This document shows, in pieces, positions 27,458-38,054 of a stretch of 64,000 nt of DNA. The notes under the pieces are model-generated. The model did not search any database. It was given only the letters and a program-made list of their open reading frames with translations, and was not told the DNA's origin. How positions within the stretch are numbered: the first letter of the stretch is position 1; every line of letters begins with the position of its first letter. This DNA comes from a bacterium. GTDB lineage: Bacteria > Electryoneota > RPQS01. The position numbers and the translations under genes were made by a program. The stretch is taken from NCBI GenBank assembly GCA_016702305.1, contig JADJEH010000001.1, forward strand, positions 62,001 to 126,000. Direction: 5' to 3'.

Positions 27458-30400
27458 ATGTTCTATGGGAAGAAGACTATCCTGGCGTTGACATGGATCT
27501 GCGCTACGCTGATGCTGGTAGGTTCAGCATTCGCGGTCACCGAAGCCGACATTATTCGCCTAAAGGCGAAGGCGGCACGCGGCGAAACCTTTACACAGGC
27601 AGAACGCCTTCTGGCCGACCAGGCCAGACGGGAGTTCGGCAGCCTGTTTGCGCCCCCGCGTGTGCCCGACGCGCCGCGCCTGCCGAACAACACACTGGAC
27701 GAATACATCATCGCGGATGTGCCCTATGAGTGGGTAGACATCACTGAGGTGGGTAACGATGCGGAACTCGTCAACGACGACCAATCGGTCGGGCCGTTCG
27801 ATCTGGGCTTCTCGTTTACCTACTACGAACAGACGTTCACGCAGGTCTATATGACCTCAAACGGCTGGTGTACCTTTGATGATCAGGGCGGATGGGCCTC
27901 ATATTCCAATATGGAGATTCCGGACGGCTTTGAGCCCAACAACGCAGCTTACATCTTCTGGGATGACCTCTATCCCCCCAATGGCGGCCAGTACTACTAC
28001 TACGCCGACGAGGCCAACCAGCGGTTCGTGATGACTTGGGTGGATGTACCCCACATCGGTACAACCGATGAGTTGTATACCTTCCAGATCATCCTTACGC
28101 CCGACGGCAACATTCGCTACAATTACCAGCACGTGCATGAAGGCGGGATCTACGGAAACTTGTCGTGCACGGTCGGTATCGAAAACAGCACCAGCGATGA
28201 AGGCGTCCAGCGCTGTAATGAAGGCACTGGTGATCTGCCCTTGTCGGAAACCTCGGTCCTCGTCGGTCAGCCCGACGGTGTGCCCGGTCCGGTCACCAAC
28301 TTGGCCGCCGTCGTGAACGATCATGACGTTACGCTTACTTGGATCGAACCGACTCAGGATACGAACGGCAATCCCGTGACTTTGACGAATCTCGAGGTTT
28401 GGATCGGCCGTCCCGGTCAAGGTGCCCTCGTGACCACGGTGGCGCCCGGTGCGCAGTCCGTGACGCTGACTAACCAGAACGACGGATCGCGGACGATGTA
28501 TGTGCGGGCCTTTGCCACACCGTATTACGGGGGCTCAGACTTTGTCAACATCATCGTCGGAACGCCGAGCTATGCGAATAACTTTGACGTAGACGAAGGC
28601 CTCTGGACGACCGACAATGGCTGGTACTGGGGGACGCCGACCAACCCCATTGGACCGCTGCCCTATTCGGAGCCCAACACATGGGGGACCGACTTCGTGG
28701 CTGGCTATCCTGATGAGGCCGATTACTCGCTGTATCTCGATGTCGGCCTCACGGTGGCAACCGAAGACGCCGAAATGGAATTCTACGCCTGGTTCGACAA
28801 CGAGTTCTTCTGGGACGGCTGTAACATGAAGGTCTCCCTGGACGGCGGTGAGACTTGGGAAATTGTTGAGCCCGAAGGCGGCTATTCTGTAACCATGCTT
28901 AACGAAGGCACGGCCAATCCGCTCGCCGGCGAACCCGCCTGGTCTGGTCAGTCCGACGGTTGGACGTACATCGATATTCCGCTTGGCCAATACGTCGGCC
29001 AGGCGCCGCTGTTCCGACTCCATTTCGGTTCCGATGAAGTTGTCTCCGGTTACCCCGGTTTCTACTTCGATGACATGATTATCTGGGGCCTCGCCGAACC
29101 CGTGCTCTCGACTGTCTCGGGCTCGATTACCATGGACGGCGGTGCCGGAAGCGTAACCGCCGTAACCGTCCGTGCCGACGGCTTGGGCAGCCCAAGTACG
29201 CATCCGCTCGGCGACAATAGCTTCACGATTGATAACGTGCTCGTCGGTAACCGCCGGATCCGCGCCACGCTTGACGGATATCACACGGCGCAGACGCAAA
29301 TCGCCGTGCCCGAAGGCGGTATCAACGGCGTCAACCTCACACTGACCCGCCTCGATCCGCCGCCGGCCACGAACCTTGTCGGCACCGTTAACAGCGTATC
29401 TGGTCTGTGCAACCTGACCTGGACAGCCGCTGCCGATCCCCTCGTGGACGAGTATCACATCTTCCGTCGCCTGGCAGGTGATCAGGACTATGTGCAAGTC
29501 GGTACGTCTCCCACAACATCGTTCTCGCAGACCCTGACGGCGGATGGCATCTACCAATATACCATCACCGCCGTTGACCTCAATGTCTCCACGCCGGTCG
29601 AATCCGAGCCCTCAAACGTCGTCACGGTGCTCTTCGGCGAACTGCCGGTAACGTCGCTTGGGGCCAATGGCAACTTTGACGATCGCATTCGCCTGTCGTG
29701 GCTCACGCCCGGCACGCTCGAGGGCACGGAATTGGGATACGATGACGGCTCCGCCGAGCAGTTCTACGTCGTGGCCTTCCCCGCCGGTCCGGAAGATTAC
29801 TTCTGCGTGCGCATGACGCCGCCCGATGACGCCAGCTATCCGATTCTGTTGTTTGGTATCAATATCTTCGTTGAAGACCAGCTCAATGTCCCGTGGATAG
29901 CGCTCTGTCCGCCCAGTGCCGCCTTTGAAGGTCCGGACATCACCGCGCCGCTGTATGTATGGACCGATCTGCACGCCGATGAAACCCCCGGCTGGATCTA
30001 TGCAGAAACCGCAGGCGACGCGTTTCTGACTGAGGCCGGAGATTTCTACATCGTCTACCAGTTCCCCCAGGGTCAAGATGATCAGCCTGCGGTCGGTTCC
30101 GACCTCAATGAAGTTGACAACCGCTCGTATTGGACGCAGACACCAAACGACTTCTGGAACCTGTGGACCGCGCATGACTGGATGATGCGCGCCTGGCTGG
30201 GTGGACCCCCGCCGGAAGACCCGGGTGCGAACCATGCCCCGCAGGACTACTATCTGCTTTCGACCGGCTCCGCGACCGGTTATTCCATCGAACGGGTCGC
30301 GTCGCTCCCGGTCGTGGGGAACCGTCCCAATCCGACCGAAATTACGTCGCGCGACGTTGACGAGATTCGCGCCGCCGGGCCGCGCCGCCCAATCGTGACC

Positions 30401-32365
30401 AATACCAACCCGCTCGACCGCTGGTTTGCGCCGTATGTGCAGGCTCCCGAGGTCCAATTGGTATCGCGCGAAGGCCGGGACGCCCTCGACGACATCGTCA
30501 ACTACCGTGTCTATCGCGACGGCACGATGATCGCACAGCCTGTTGAAACCAACTACACGGACCTTAACCGCATCGAAAACACGTCGTACAGCTATCATGT
30601 AACGGCGATGTACGATAACGGTATTGAATCCCCGCCGTCGCCGACGCGCACCGCGATGTGCAACATGGAACCCGCGGCTCCGACCGGGTTGGTCGGCACC
30701 CCGCAGGGCAATACGCAAATGGTGCTGGCGTGGGTCGGACCGACGACCAATGCCGACGGGTCGCCCTTGGTGGACCTCGCGCAGTATCGCGTCTATCGCA
30801 ACGGCGAACAGATCGCCACGACCGCGCCCGGTACGACCACCTACGTTGACACACCGCCGCAGAATGACGGCTACTACACCTGGACGGTTACGGCTCTGGA
30901 CGAAGTTCCGAACATCTCGGCCCCCTCTGATCCCTATGTCGGTGCGGTCGTGCTACCCTATGAATCCGTGGACTACGAATGGGTAGACATTGAAGGAAAC
31001 GGCACCGAAATCGTCTTTGACTGGTGGGGCGCAACGGCCGGCCCGTTTGACCTCGGCTTTGCTTTCCCCTACTTCGAACAAGAGCATACGCAGGTCTGGA
31101 TCTCGCCGGGCGGCTGGGCGGCCTTGGTCGAGCTCTTTGGCGGCTTCTATTCAAATCAGAACCTGCCCGCTCCGTTCGAACCGCATGGCGCAATCTATCC
31201 GTTCTGGGATGAACTCGCCGCCGGACTCGACGGTGGCCGTGTACTCTATCTTCAAGACGATGGCCGCTTCATCATCTCTTGGCTGGATGTGCCGCACCTG
31301 TGGGACTTCACCTTCCGCTATACCTTCCAGTTGATTCTGGATGACAACGGCGGCGCTACGTTCAACTACCACACGATACCCTCCGATGCATGGCCCGGAA
31401 ATCAGGACTGCACCGTCGGCGTCGAGGACCAGACCAGCACCAGCGGCGTCAACGTCTACTCATACGGCGTTGGCGACATCGCGCCCGTCTCCGAAACGGC
31501 TATTGCCTTCTGGGGCGGCCCCTCGGGTGAGATTACCGGATTGATTCGCGAGTTCGGTTCCAATGTGCCGCTGGGCAACGTTGAAGTCCGAGTGGATCAG
31601 GTGCCTGATGTGTTTGTCACCTCCGATGCCGGTGGATTGTACGTGCTCGAAGTGGAACCCGGCACCTACACTCTCCGGGTGCATCGCCAAGGCTATTGCG
31701 ACCAGGTGGTCAACAACGTCGTCGTCGTTGAAGACGGATCGGCCACCAATAACTTCAGCATGCGTCAGCCGAATGCCACCTTCAGTGTCACATCACTGAA
31801 TATTCTCTCGGTGACCGGACAAAACGCCACGGCGTCGTTCGAAATCACGAACCCCGGAGCCACCTGCGATCTTGAATACACCATCACCGCAACCCAGCCG
31901 TGGCTGTCCGTCACTCCGGCTACCGGCGATGTTCAGTCGAATCAGACGCAGACGATTAACGTGACCGGTGCGACAGCCAACTTCGCTCCCGGCGACTATA
32001 CCGCGACCATTAACGTCGCGCACAACGACAACAACAGCCCGCTCGCGATTCCCGTCACCATCAGCGTCGCTCTGTCGCATGACGATGCCGCGGAAATCCC
32101 GACCGCCTTCGCGCTGCACCAGAACTACCCGAACCCGTTCAACGCGACCACCGTTCTGCGCTTCGATGTGCCGACGGAAAGCCGTGTTGAGGTCGTGCTG
32201 TACAACGTGCAGGGCCAGGAGGTCGCACGGCCTGTGGATCAACTGATGGCCGCCGGCCGTCACGAAGTCAACTTTGACGCCGCCGGTCTGCCGACTGGTA
32301 TGTATCTGGCCAAAATGTCCGCTGCAGACTTCTCGGCCGTTCAGAAGATCGTCCTGCTCAAATAA
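27458..32365 (+). CDS. Giant exported surface protein with nidogen-like, Fn3 and YPNPFN sorting domains
   Basis: A 1635-residue protein from the ATG at 27458, which has GAGGAG 8 bases upstream and starts a good signal peptide (MFYGKKTILALTW...SAFA). In order: a nidogen-like domain (GPFDLGFSFTYYEQ, IFWDDLYPPNGG), an Fn3 domain (VTLTWIEPTQD), a MAM/jelly-roll-like sandwich, a CnaB-like domain, several Fn3 domains, a second copy of the nidogen-like domain (GPFDLGFAFPYFEQ), another CnaB-like domain (YCDQVVNNVVVVED), an Ig-like BACON-type domain, and the C-terminal sorting domain (HQNYPNPFNATTVLRFDV ... KIVLLK). That domain sends proteins through type IX secretion in Bacteroidetes and relatives. 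Probably a cell-surface adhesin or scaffold; no catalytic site is seen. Confidence 0.92.
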   Translation: MFYGKKTILALTWICATLMLVGSAFAVTEADIIRLKAKAARGETFTQAERLLADQARREFGSLFAPPRVPDAPRLPNNTLDEYIIADVPYEWVDITEVGNDAELVNDDQSVGPFDLGFSFTYYEQTFTQVYMTSNGWCTFDDQGGWASYSNMEIPDGFEPNNAAYIFWDDLYPPNGGQYYYYADEANQRFVMTWVDVPHIGTTDELYTFQIILTPDGNIRYNYQHVHEGGIYGNLSCTVGIENSTSDEGVQRCNEGTGDLPLSETSVLVGQPDGVPGPVTNLAAVVNDHDVTLTWIEPTQDTNGNPVTLTNLEVWIGRPGQGALVTTVAPGAQSVTLTNQNDGSRTMYVRAFATPYYGGSDFVNIIVGTPSYANNFDVDEGLWTTDNGWYWGTPTNPIGPLPYSEPNTWGTDFVAGYPDEADYSLYLDVGLTVATEDAEMEFYAWFDNEFFWDGCNMKVSLDGGETWEIVEPEGGYSVTMLNEGTANPLAGEPAWSGQSDGWTYIDIPLGQYVGQAPLFRLHFGSDEVVSGYPGFYFDDMIIWGLAEPVLSTVSGSITMDGGAGSVTAVTVRADGLGSPSTHPLGDNSFTIDNVLVGNRRIRATLDGYHTAQTQIAVPEGGINGVNLTLTRLDPPPATNLVGTVNSVSGLCNLTWTAAADPLVDEYHIFRRLAGDQDYVQVGTSPTTSFSQTLTADGIYQYTITAVDLNVSTPVESEPSNVVTVLFGELPVTSLGANGNFDDRIRLSWLTPGTLEGTELGYDDGSAEQFYVVAFPAGPEDYFCVRMTPPDDASYPILLFGINIFVEDQLNVPWIALCPPSAAFEGPDITAPLYVWTDLHADETPGWIYAETAGDAFLTEAGDFYIVYQFPQGQDDQPAVGSDLNEVDNRSYWTQTPNDFWNLWTAHDWMMRAWLGGPPPEDPGANHAPQDYYLLSTGSATGYSIERVASLPVVGNRPNPTEITSRDVDEIRAAGPRRPIVTNTNPLDRWFAPYVQAPEVQLVSREGRDALDDIVNYRVYRDGTMIAQPVETNYTDLNRIENTSYSYHVTAMYDNGIESPPSPTRTAMCNMEPAAPTGLVGTPQGNTQMVLAWVGPTTNADGSPLVDLAQYRVYRNGEQIATTAPGTTTYVDTPPQNDGYYTWTVTALDEVPNISAPSDPYVGAVVLPYESVDYEWVDIEGNGTEIVFDWWGATAGPFDLGFAFPYFEQEHTQVWISPGGWAALVELFGGFYSNQNLPAPFEPHGAIYPFWDELAAGLDGGRVLYLQDDGRFIISWLDVPHLWDFTFRYTFQLILDDNGGATFNYHTIPSDAWPGNQDCTVGVEDQTSTSGVNVYSYGVGDIAPVSETAIAFWGGPSGEITGLIREFGSNVPLGNVEVRVDQVPDVFVTSDAGGLYVLEVEPGTYTLRVHRQGYCDQVVNNVVVVEDGSATNNFSMRQPNATFSVTSLNILSVTGQNATASFEITNPGATCDLEYTITATQPWLSVTPATGDVQSNQTQTINVTGATANFAPGDYTATINVAHNDNNSPLAIPVTISVALSHDDAAEIPTAFALHQNYPNPFNATTVLRFDVPTESRVEVVLYNVQGQEVARPVDQLMAAGRHEVNFDAAGLPTGMYLAKMSAADFSAVQKIVLLK

Positions 32366-32386
32366 CCGAGCATGACAAGTGGATCA

Positions 32387-32421
32387 TGGCAACAGCCCGC
32401 TTCGGCGGGCTGTTGCCATTT
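32387..32421 (+). terminator. Rho-independent terminator with UUCG tetraloop
   Basis: A perfect 14-bp stem (TGGCAACAGCCCGC with GCGGGCTGTTGCCA) closed by TTCG, an unusually stable tetraloop, then a short T tract. It follows the giant surface-protein gene by 21 bp and shows that the kinase open frame does not start at its earliest codon (32379). Confidence 0.88.
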
Positions 32422-32519
32422 CAAGAGGCACGGAATCTGCGCTATTGCTTTACGTTTATCTCGGCTTTCTGCTATACACGTCCACAACAAGCGAGGTTCG
32501 ATCCGACTTGGCTACCATA

Positions 32520-35500
32520 ATGATTTGTTTTTCAAACACTTCATTTAACAAGAGTGAAAGACAGACCACCCCTAAGGGGTGGAATCTGCCGTTACCCCGT
32601 TCCCTGTGGGCGGCAACCCTGTGCACTCTGCCCGGTACGGCCTTAGCCTACGATCCGCTGTTCACCGTGAACACCTTCTGGATTGCCATGGCCGGACTGT
32701 TCGTCGCCGTGACGTTGGCCGGAATCTGCGTCCACGCCATCCGGAAGGCCTTGAAACTGTCCACGACCGATGAAACAACCGCGTGGGAATCGCTGGCTGC
32801 AAACGTCGCCGAAACCGTTCTCCTGCTCGATAAGAATGGCGTGGTGCTCTACACCAATCGTCCAAACGAATGGACAGGCGCCTTGGTCGGCGAGCCATTC
32901 GATCAGCGATTGCATGATGATGACCGCCGGAAGTGGGCAAGCTACCTCGCCGAAACCGATGCCTCGGCCTGCGCCAACGTCGTCTTTCACGTTACTGCCG
33001 CGAACGGCGCCGAACTACTCTGGGAAGTACGGCTCTCGCCCGTGCCCGACGGACCTTTGGGCGCAAAATTTCTGGCCTGCTGCCGCGATATCACCGAGCG
33101 CAATCGCCGTGACTCGACACAAAACGTCCTTTACAAAATCTCGCTCGCAGCGTCACGTATCGAGTCCGTGCGCGATCTCATGTCTGTGGTCGTCACTCAG
33201 CTCAACAAGCTGACCGATACGGCTAATTTCTACATCGCCCTATATGACCAGGCAACGGGCCTCTATTCTAAACCGCGCTGGCGTGACAACGGCGATTCAG
33301 GGTCCATCGAAACGCCTCAGCTTGATCTGACCGGCGGATTGACGGACTACGTCCGCACCACCGGCAAGCCGCTGCTGATGAATGAGGAAAACCGTGCCCG
33401 CCTGCGCGAGGTCATCGGGATCAAGAGATGCGGATCGCCCGCCGCCTGCTGGCTTGGGATTCCGCTGCGCACCAATGCCGGCGTCGTCGGCGTGCTCGTT
33501 CTGCAATCATACTCTGACCCGCATCGCTATACCTATTCCGATGTCGCCTTGCTTACGATTGTCGCGGGCTCGCTGGCCCGTGCTATCGAACGCCAACGGG
33601 CGATCGGTGCACTCAGACAGCGCGAAGCTAAGCTGCGCCTGCTCACGGAGCGCCTGCCCGCCCTGATCTGGTCGCAGGACGAGGCCGGGTACATTACACA
33701 CGTCTCCGGCGCCGCACTCGATGTTCTCCAAGTCCCCGCCCCGGATTGGCTGGGCCGCAAAATTACCGACTTGCTCGGCTGCGGCAAAGGAAACGAATTC
33801 GCTTTGGAAGCCGCCCGGCTGGCCGTCGCTCCAGCAAAACTGCATCTGACCGGAGTGCATCGCTCGTTTGACGCCACCGTGGAAGCGGTCTTTGACGAAA
33901 CGGGGCACTTCATGGGTGCAACCGGGGTTGCGCTCGATGTCACCGAACGCGATCATGCCGACGCCGAACTGCGGCGGTTCTTTGACATCAATGCCGACAG
34001 CTTTGTAGTCTTGGACCAGCAAGGGCGGGTGCAGCGAATCAATGAGACGTTCAGCGCCACGACCGGCTATAGCTGGGACGAGTTCAATGCCAAAACGCTC
34101 GCCAACGTTGTGCATCCCGACGACGCCGTCGCCGCACAGGCCGACATGATCGCCGTGTTCGGCGGTGTTCCACTCATTGGCCGCGAGCTGCGCGTCGTCT
34201 GCAAAGACGGCTCCTGTCGGTGGATGTCGTGGAATGCCGTGCTCGGCGAAGACGGCCGGATTTACGCCAGCGGCAAAGACATTTCGCATCGCCGCGAAAT
34301 GGAAATGGCGCTCGTCGAACGCGAAGAACAACTGCGGCTCTTCGTGCGGCACTCGCCCGCAGCGTTGGCGATGTTCGACAACGACATGCGCTACCTCGTG
34401 TGCAGTGAACGATGGATTCAGGATTACCGCTTGGGGAATCGCGATATCATCGGCAAAACACACTATGAGGTTTTCCCTGAAATTGGCGAAGAGTGGAAAG
34501 CGGTCCACCGCCGCTGCCTGCGCGGCGCGACCGAAGAGTGCAGTCGAGAACCTTTCGCCCGCGGCGACGGTACGCTCGATTGGGTGCGCTGGGTCGTCAA
34601 ACCCTGGCTCTCCGGCGACGGCAACATCGGCGGCATCATCATGTTCACCGAAGTTATCACCTCGCAGGTCGAAGCCGAAGTCGAACTGGAGAGGTCACGC
34701 AGTCTCGCCCGCCAAATCGTGGATTCGTCGCTCGATGCCGTCGTGGCCGTTGACCATCACGGCGCCATCACCGAATGGAATCCGCAGGCCGTTGAAATCT
34801 TCGGCTACACGCGGGACGAGGCCATAGGTCAGCAAATTGATGAACTGATCGTGCCGGAACGCTTCCGCTCCGAGCACCGCAATGCCTTCAACAATGCGCT
34901 GCATGTCGGCCAACGCGACACCACAAACCGGCAAATTCAACTGCCTGCCCGCCGCAAAAACGGAAGCGAGTTCACCGTTGAACTCTCGATCGGTACCATC
35001 GCCCTCGGGGATCGCCGGCACTTCTCGGCATTTATTCGCGATGTCACCGAGCGTGAAGCCCGGGAAACTGAACTGCGCGAAAATAGAGCGCGGCTCGCCG
35101 ATGCGCAGCGCATTGCCAAACTGGGCTTCTGGGATTGGGATGCGCAGAAGGACGAGATGCAGATCAGCGCCGAGAAGCTCGAACTCTACGCCCGGCCAGG
35201 ACTCAACAGCCCAATTACCTTTGCGACCTTTCTCGACATCGTTCACCCTGACGACCGTGCAGTGATTCTCGAACAGCATCGGCAAATGGACGAAGGGCTC
35301 GATCACTTCGAAATGCAGTATCGCATCGTGCGAGCGTCCCATGAAATTCGTCACGCGTTCAGTCAAGGCGAAGTCGTGCGCGATGCCTCCGGACGTGTCA
35401 TCCGCATCTTCGGAACAACCCTCGACGTCACCGAACGCGTCCGCGCCGAATTGCGCCTCAAAGCCAGCGAACAACGCTTGGCCCTCGCGCTTGAAGGATC

Positions 35501-37379
35501 GTCTGACGGATTCTGGGACTGGAATCTTGTCACGGGCGAGTGCTACTGCAGTTCCCGCATCGTGGAATGGCTCGAATGTACGTCCGCAGAGTTCGTGCAT
35601 ACCACCGAGTTCGTAGATTCGTTCATGTCGCCTGAAGACCTACAGGGCTTCAATCACGCCTTCGCCGAACATGTCGCCGGGCATACCCCTCAGCTTCAGG
35701 TCGAAGAACGCTTCCTCACCAGAAACGGTAAGGTTGTCTGGCTGCTCACGCGCGGCAAAGTAATGGAATGGGACGAAAACGGCAGGCCGATGCGCGCTGT
35801 TGGAACGTGCACCAACATCACTTTGCGAAAGAACATTGAAACACGCGCAGCACAGCTCGGACAAATCCTTGAAAATGCCACAAACGAAGTCTTCATCGTA
35901 GACGTCGAGTCCGGCAGAATCCTCGAGGCAAACCGGCGTGCCCTGGCAAACATTGGCTATTCGCTTGAAGAGGTTCGCGAACTCTATGCGCAGGACATTG
36001 CCGAGGACAAATCTCCGCTCAGCCAACGTGAACACGTGCAGGCAATGCTGAACGGCGAAGCCGACGAAATGCGCAATTTGGGCATCCGCGTCCGCAAAGA
36101 TGGAACGACCTACCCCTTTGAACACGTCGTGCAGTTGATGGAATGGTACGACCGCAAAGTATTCGTCTCCTTTGGAACGGACATCAGCGCGCGCCTGAAT
36201 GCCGAACAAGAGTTGGGCCGTCTCGAAGGGCAATTGCGGCACGCGCAGCGACTGGAAACAATCGGCACGCTGGCCGGAGGTATCGCGCACGACTTCAATA
36301 ACATCCTGACGCCGATCCTGGGCTATGCCGACATGGCGGCTGCTGATCTCGAACCCGGCTCCCGCGGTCGCCGCGACATCGAACAAGTGATTCAGGCCGC
36401 CTATCGCGCCAAAGGTCTCGTTCAGCAGATCCTCGCCTTCAGCCGCCAATCGGGTCAGGCTAAACAGCCGCTGCGGGTTGATCTCGTCGTCAAGGAAACC
36501 CTTCACTTGCTGCGCGCGTCGCTGCCGCCTAATGTCGAACTTACGCAGAATATCCACTGCGTCGGCAACGTGCTCTCGGATCCGACCTTGATCAATCAGA
36601 TCGTCATGAACTTGTGCACGAACGCGGCACAGGCCATCGGCGCAGACGACGGCACCATCGGTGTTACGCTGACATACGAGGCCGTCACGCCCGTTGCAAA
36701 CCCAGACGGCAATACGCTCGCGCCCGGGGAATATGCCGTGCTCACCGTGGCCGATTCCGGCGGCGGCATGGACGAAGAGACGCTCGGACGCGTCTTCGAA
36801 CCGTTCTTCACGACCAAGGAAGTGGGGCAGGGGACCGGCCTCGGACTGTCCGTCGTCCATGGCATCGTCGCCGCGCATGCAGGTGCTATTCGCATTCAGT
36901 CCGCGCTCGGCAAAGGCACGCGCGTGACCGTCTGGCTGCCCCTCTATGGAGCAATCGAGCTCGCCGCCGTCTCCTACGATCCCGCGAAAATCAGCGGCAC
37001 CGAGCATATCATCCTCTGCGACGACGACGAGACCATTGTTCTGCTCGGCAAAGAGATGCTCGAGTCGTTCGGCTACAAAGTGACCGCCGTCGCCGATCCC
37101 GTGGCCGCATTGGCCGCGCTCCAGGAGGCAGCACCGCGACCGTCCGCAATTGTCGTGGACGATGTCATGCCGATTCTCAGCGGCCGCGACGTTGCCCTCG
37201 CCGCGCACGACTTCGATCCAGATCTTCCCGTTATTCTACTGTCGGCCAGCGCCATGCACAGCCCCGATCCGCACACAGGTTCCGTGGTCCTGGCAAAACC
37301 GGTGAGCGCCAATGAACTCGCGCAAGCTGTTCGCGACGCCATTGATCTCGCTACTCAGAAGGCACTTTGTAAGGAGTAA
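32520..37379 (+). CDS. Hybrid sensor histidine kinase with eight PAS domains, a GAF domain and a receiver
   Basis: A very long kinase, 1619 residues from the ATG at 32520; the frame opens earlier but overlaps the upstream terminator. No Shine-Dalgarno is clear, so the start is uncertain. An N-terminal hydrophobic part (signal-like segment, then TM FWIAMAGLFVAVTLAGICV) is followed by a PAS, one GAF (about 215-355), seven more PAS domains up to about residue 1220, a HisKA domain with H1257 in GGIAHDFNNILTP, a HATPase domain (FEPFFTTKEVGQGTGLGLSV), and a receiver with phospho-acceptor D1547 in VVDDVMP and the conserved Lys in LAKPV. The many PAS domains suggest integration of redox or small-molecule signals. 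The next gene is a single-domain response regulator. Confidence 0.93.
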   Translation: MICFSNTSFNKSERQTTPKGWNLPLPRSLWAATLCTLPGTALAYDPLFTVNTFWIAMAGLFVAVTLAGICVHAIRKALKLSTTDETTAWESLAANVAETVLLLDKNGVVLYTNRPNEWTGALVGEPFDQRLHDDDRRKWASYLAETDASACANVVFHVTAANGAELLWEVRLSPVPDGPLGAKFLACCRDITERNRRDSTQNVLYKISLAASRIESVRDLMSVVVTQLNKLTDTANFYIALYDQATGLYSKPRWRDNGDSGSIETPQLDLTGGLTDYVRTTGKPLLMNEENRARLREVIGIKRCGSPAACWLGIPLRTNAGVVGVLVLQSYSDPHRYTYSDVALLTIVAGSLARAIERQRAIGALRQREAKLRLLTERLPALIWSQDEAGYITHVSGAALDVLQVPAPDWLGRKITDLLGCGKGNEFALEAARLAVAPAKLHLTGVHRSFDATVEAVFDETGHFMGATGVALDVTERDHADAELRRFFDINADSFVVLDQQGRVQRINETFSATTGYSWDEFNAKTLANVVHPDDAVAAQADMIAVFGGVPLIGRELRVVCKDGSCRWMSWNAVLGEDGRIYASGKDISHRREMEMALVEREEQLRLFVRHSPAALAMFDNDMRYLVCSERWIQDYRLGNRDIIGKTHYEVFPEIGEEWKAVHRRCLRGATEECSREPFARGDGTLDWVRWVVKPWLSGDGNIGGIIMFTEVITSQVEAEVELERSRSLARQIVDSSLDAVVAVDHHGAITEWNPQAVEIFGYTRDEAIGQQIDELIVPERFRSEHRNAFNNALHVGQRDTTNRQIQLPARRKNGSEFTVELSIGTIALGDRRHFSAFIRDVTEREARETELRENRARLADAQRIAKLGFWDWDAQKDEMQISAEKLELYARPGLNSPITFATFLDIVHPDDRAVILEQHRQMDEGLDHFEMQYRIVRASHEIRHAFSQGEVVRDASGRVIRIFGTTLDVTERVRAELRLKASEQRLALALEGSSDGFWDWNLVTGECYCSSRIVEWLECTSAEFVHTTEFVDSFMSPEDLQGFNHAFAEHVAGHTPQLQVEERFLTRNGKVVWLLTRGKVMEWDENGRPMRAVGTCTNITLRKNIETRAAQLGQILENATNEVFIVDVESGRILEANRRALANIGYSLEEVRELYAQDIAEDKSPLSQREHVQAMLNGEADEMRNLGIRVRKDGTTYPFEHVVQLMEWYDRKVFVSFGTDISARLNAEQELGRLEGQLRHAQRLETIGTLAGGIAHDFNNILTPILGYADMAAADLEPGSRGRRDIEQVIQAAYRAKGLVQQILAFSRQSGQAKQPLRVDLVVKETLHLLRASLPPNVELTQNIHCVGNVLSDPTLINQIVMNLCTNAAQAIGADDGTIGVTLTYEAVTPVANPDGNTLAPGEYAVLTVADSGGGMDEETLGRVFEPFFTTKEVGQGTGLGLSVVHGIVAAHAGAIRIQSALGKGTRVTVWLPLYGAIELAAVSYDPAKISGTEHIILCDDDETIVLLGKEMLESFGYKVTAVADPVAALAALQEAAPRPSAIVVDDVMPILSGRDVALAAHDFDPDLPVILLSASAMHSPDPHTGSVVLAKPVSANELAQAVRDAIDLATQKALCKE

Positions 37380-37381
37380 CC

Positions 37382-37759
37382 ATGATTCGCATCCTCGTCA
37401 TTGACGACGATCCCAACGTCCGCCAAATGCTCTGCAGCATGCTCGAACGAGAAGGATTTGAAACAGAGACCGCCGTCAACGGTCACCAAGGCATGGCTCA
37501 ATTTCGCGCCAACCCGGCCCAATTGGTCATCACCGACATCATTATGCCCGAACAGGAAGGGATCGAAACCATCCGTCAACTCAAAACGGAATTCCCCGAC
37601 GTGCCGGTCATCGCAATGTCCGGCGGCGGCCGAATCGGGCCATCCGACTACCTGAGCATGGCAAAACTCCTCGGGGCCGCCTACACCCTGTCCAAGCCCT
37701 TTGATCGCGCCCAATTGCTGATCGCCGTCCGCGACGTGCTCGGCGCGTCGCTGGTCTGA
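37382..37759 (+). CDS. Single-domain response regulator (CheY-like)
   Basis: A 125-residue receiver domain without an output domain. The acidic pocket is VIDDD near residues 8-10, the phospho-acceptor is D52 in VITDIIMPEQEG, and the conserved Lys is K105 in LSKPFD. It starts 2 bp after the kinase stop codon with a strong Shine-Dalgarno (AAGGAG), so kinase and regulator are co-translated. The pair probably forms a phosphorelay whose final target is encoded elsewhere; nothing in this window has a DNA-binding output domain. Confidence 0.93.
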   Translation: MIRILVIDDDPNVRQMLCSMLEREGFETETAVNGHQGMAQFRANPAQLVITDIIMPEQEGIETIRQLKTEFPDVPVIAMSGGGRIGPSDYLSMAKLLGAAYTLSKPFDRAQLLIAVRDVLGASLV

Positions 37760-37766
37760 TGTAAGA

Positions 37767-37788
37767 GCCCCTGTCCATGGGGCATTTT
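37767..37788 (+). terminator. Weak terminator-like hairpin
   Basis: A 5-bp GC stem (GCCCC with GGGGC) with a 7-base loop, followed by ATTTT, 8 bp after the response regulator stop codon. The remaining 150 bp before the next promoter holds no supported gene. Confidence 0.45.
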
Positions 37789-37939
37789 GCCCGCATGGAG
37801 AGGCACCGAGGACTTCCCGCTGGTTCTATCAAACCAAATTTCGCTGCGAAAAAAACTACACACTTGTTAATCAGGCGCTTAGAGCCTGTTCCCCGATCTG
37901 CCCACGTGGTGAGATTCTCACCGATCTCCCCATGCTCGC

Positions 37940-37969
37940 TTGACTTCCCCCCCCTCCCGTGACTATACT
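37940..37969 (+). promoter_or_regulatory. Sigma70-like promoter of the first Cys-rich paralogue
   Basis: The -35 box is TTGACT at 37940-37945 and the -10 box TATACT at 37964-37969, with an 18-bp spacer. It leaves about 80 bp of 5' leader before the ATG at 38055. Confidence 0.65.
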
Positions 37970-38054
37970 TAGTCGTGCATTTCATCACTTTGCACAGCCA
38001 CGATTATTGACCCTGTACGATAAGTTTGTCATGAACCCACATTAGGAGATTTCG

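Noticed and set aside
32379..32519. Upstream extension of the histidine kinase frame
   Set aside because: It runs through a strong UUCG-loop terminator of the preceding gene and has no ribosome-binding site.
35640..37208. 522-codon minus-strand open frame
   Set aside because: Antisense to the kinase HisKA/HATPase/receiver region, which is unmistakable.
38018..38030. Bacteroidetes-type -7 element (TAAGTTTG) before the gene at 38055
   Set aside because: No TTTG element at the required 19-21 bp distance; the TTGACT/TATACT pair at 37940 is better supported.
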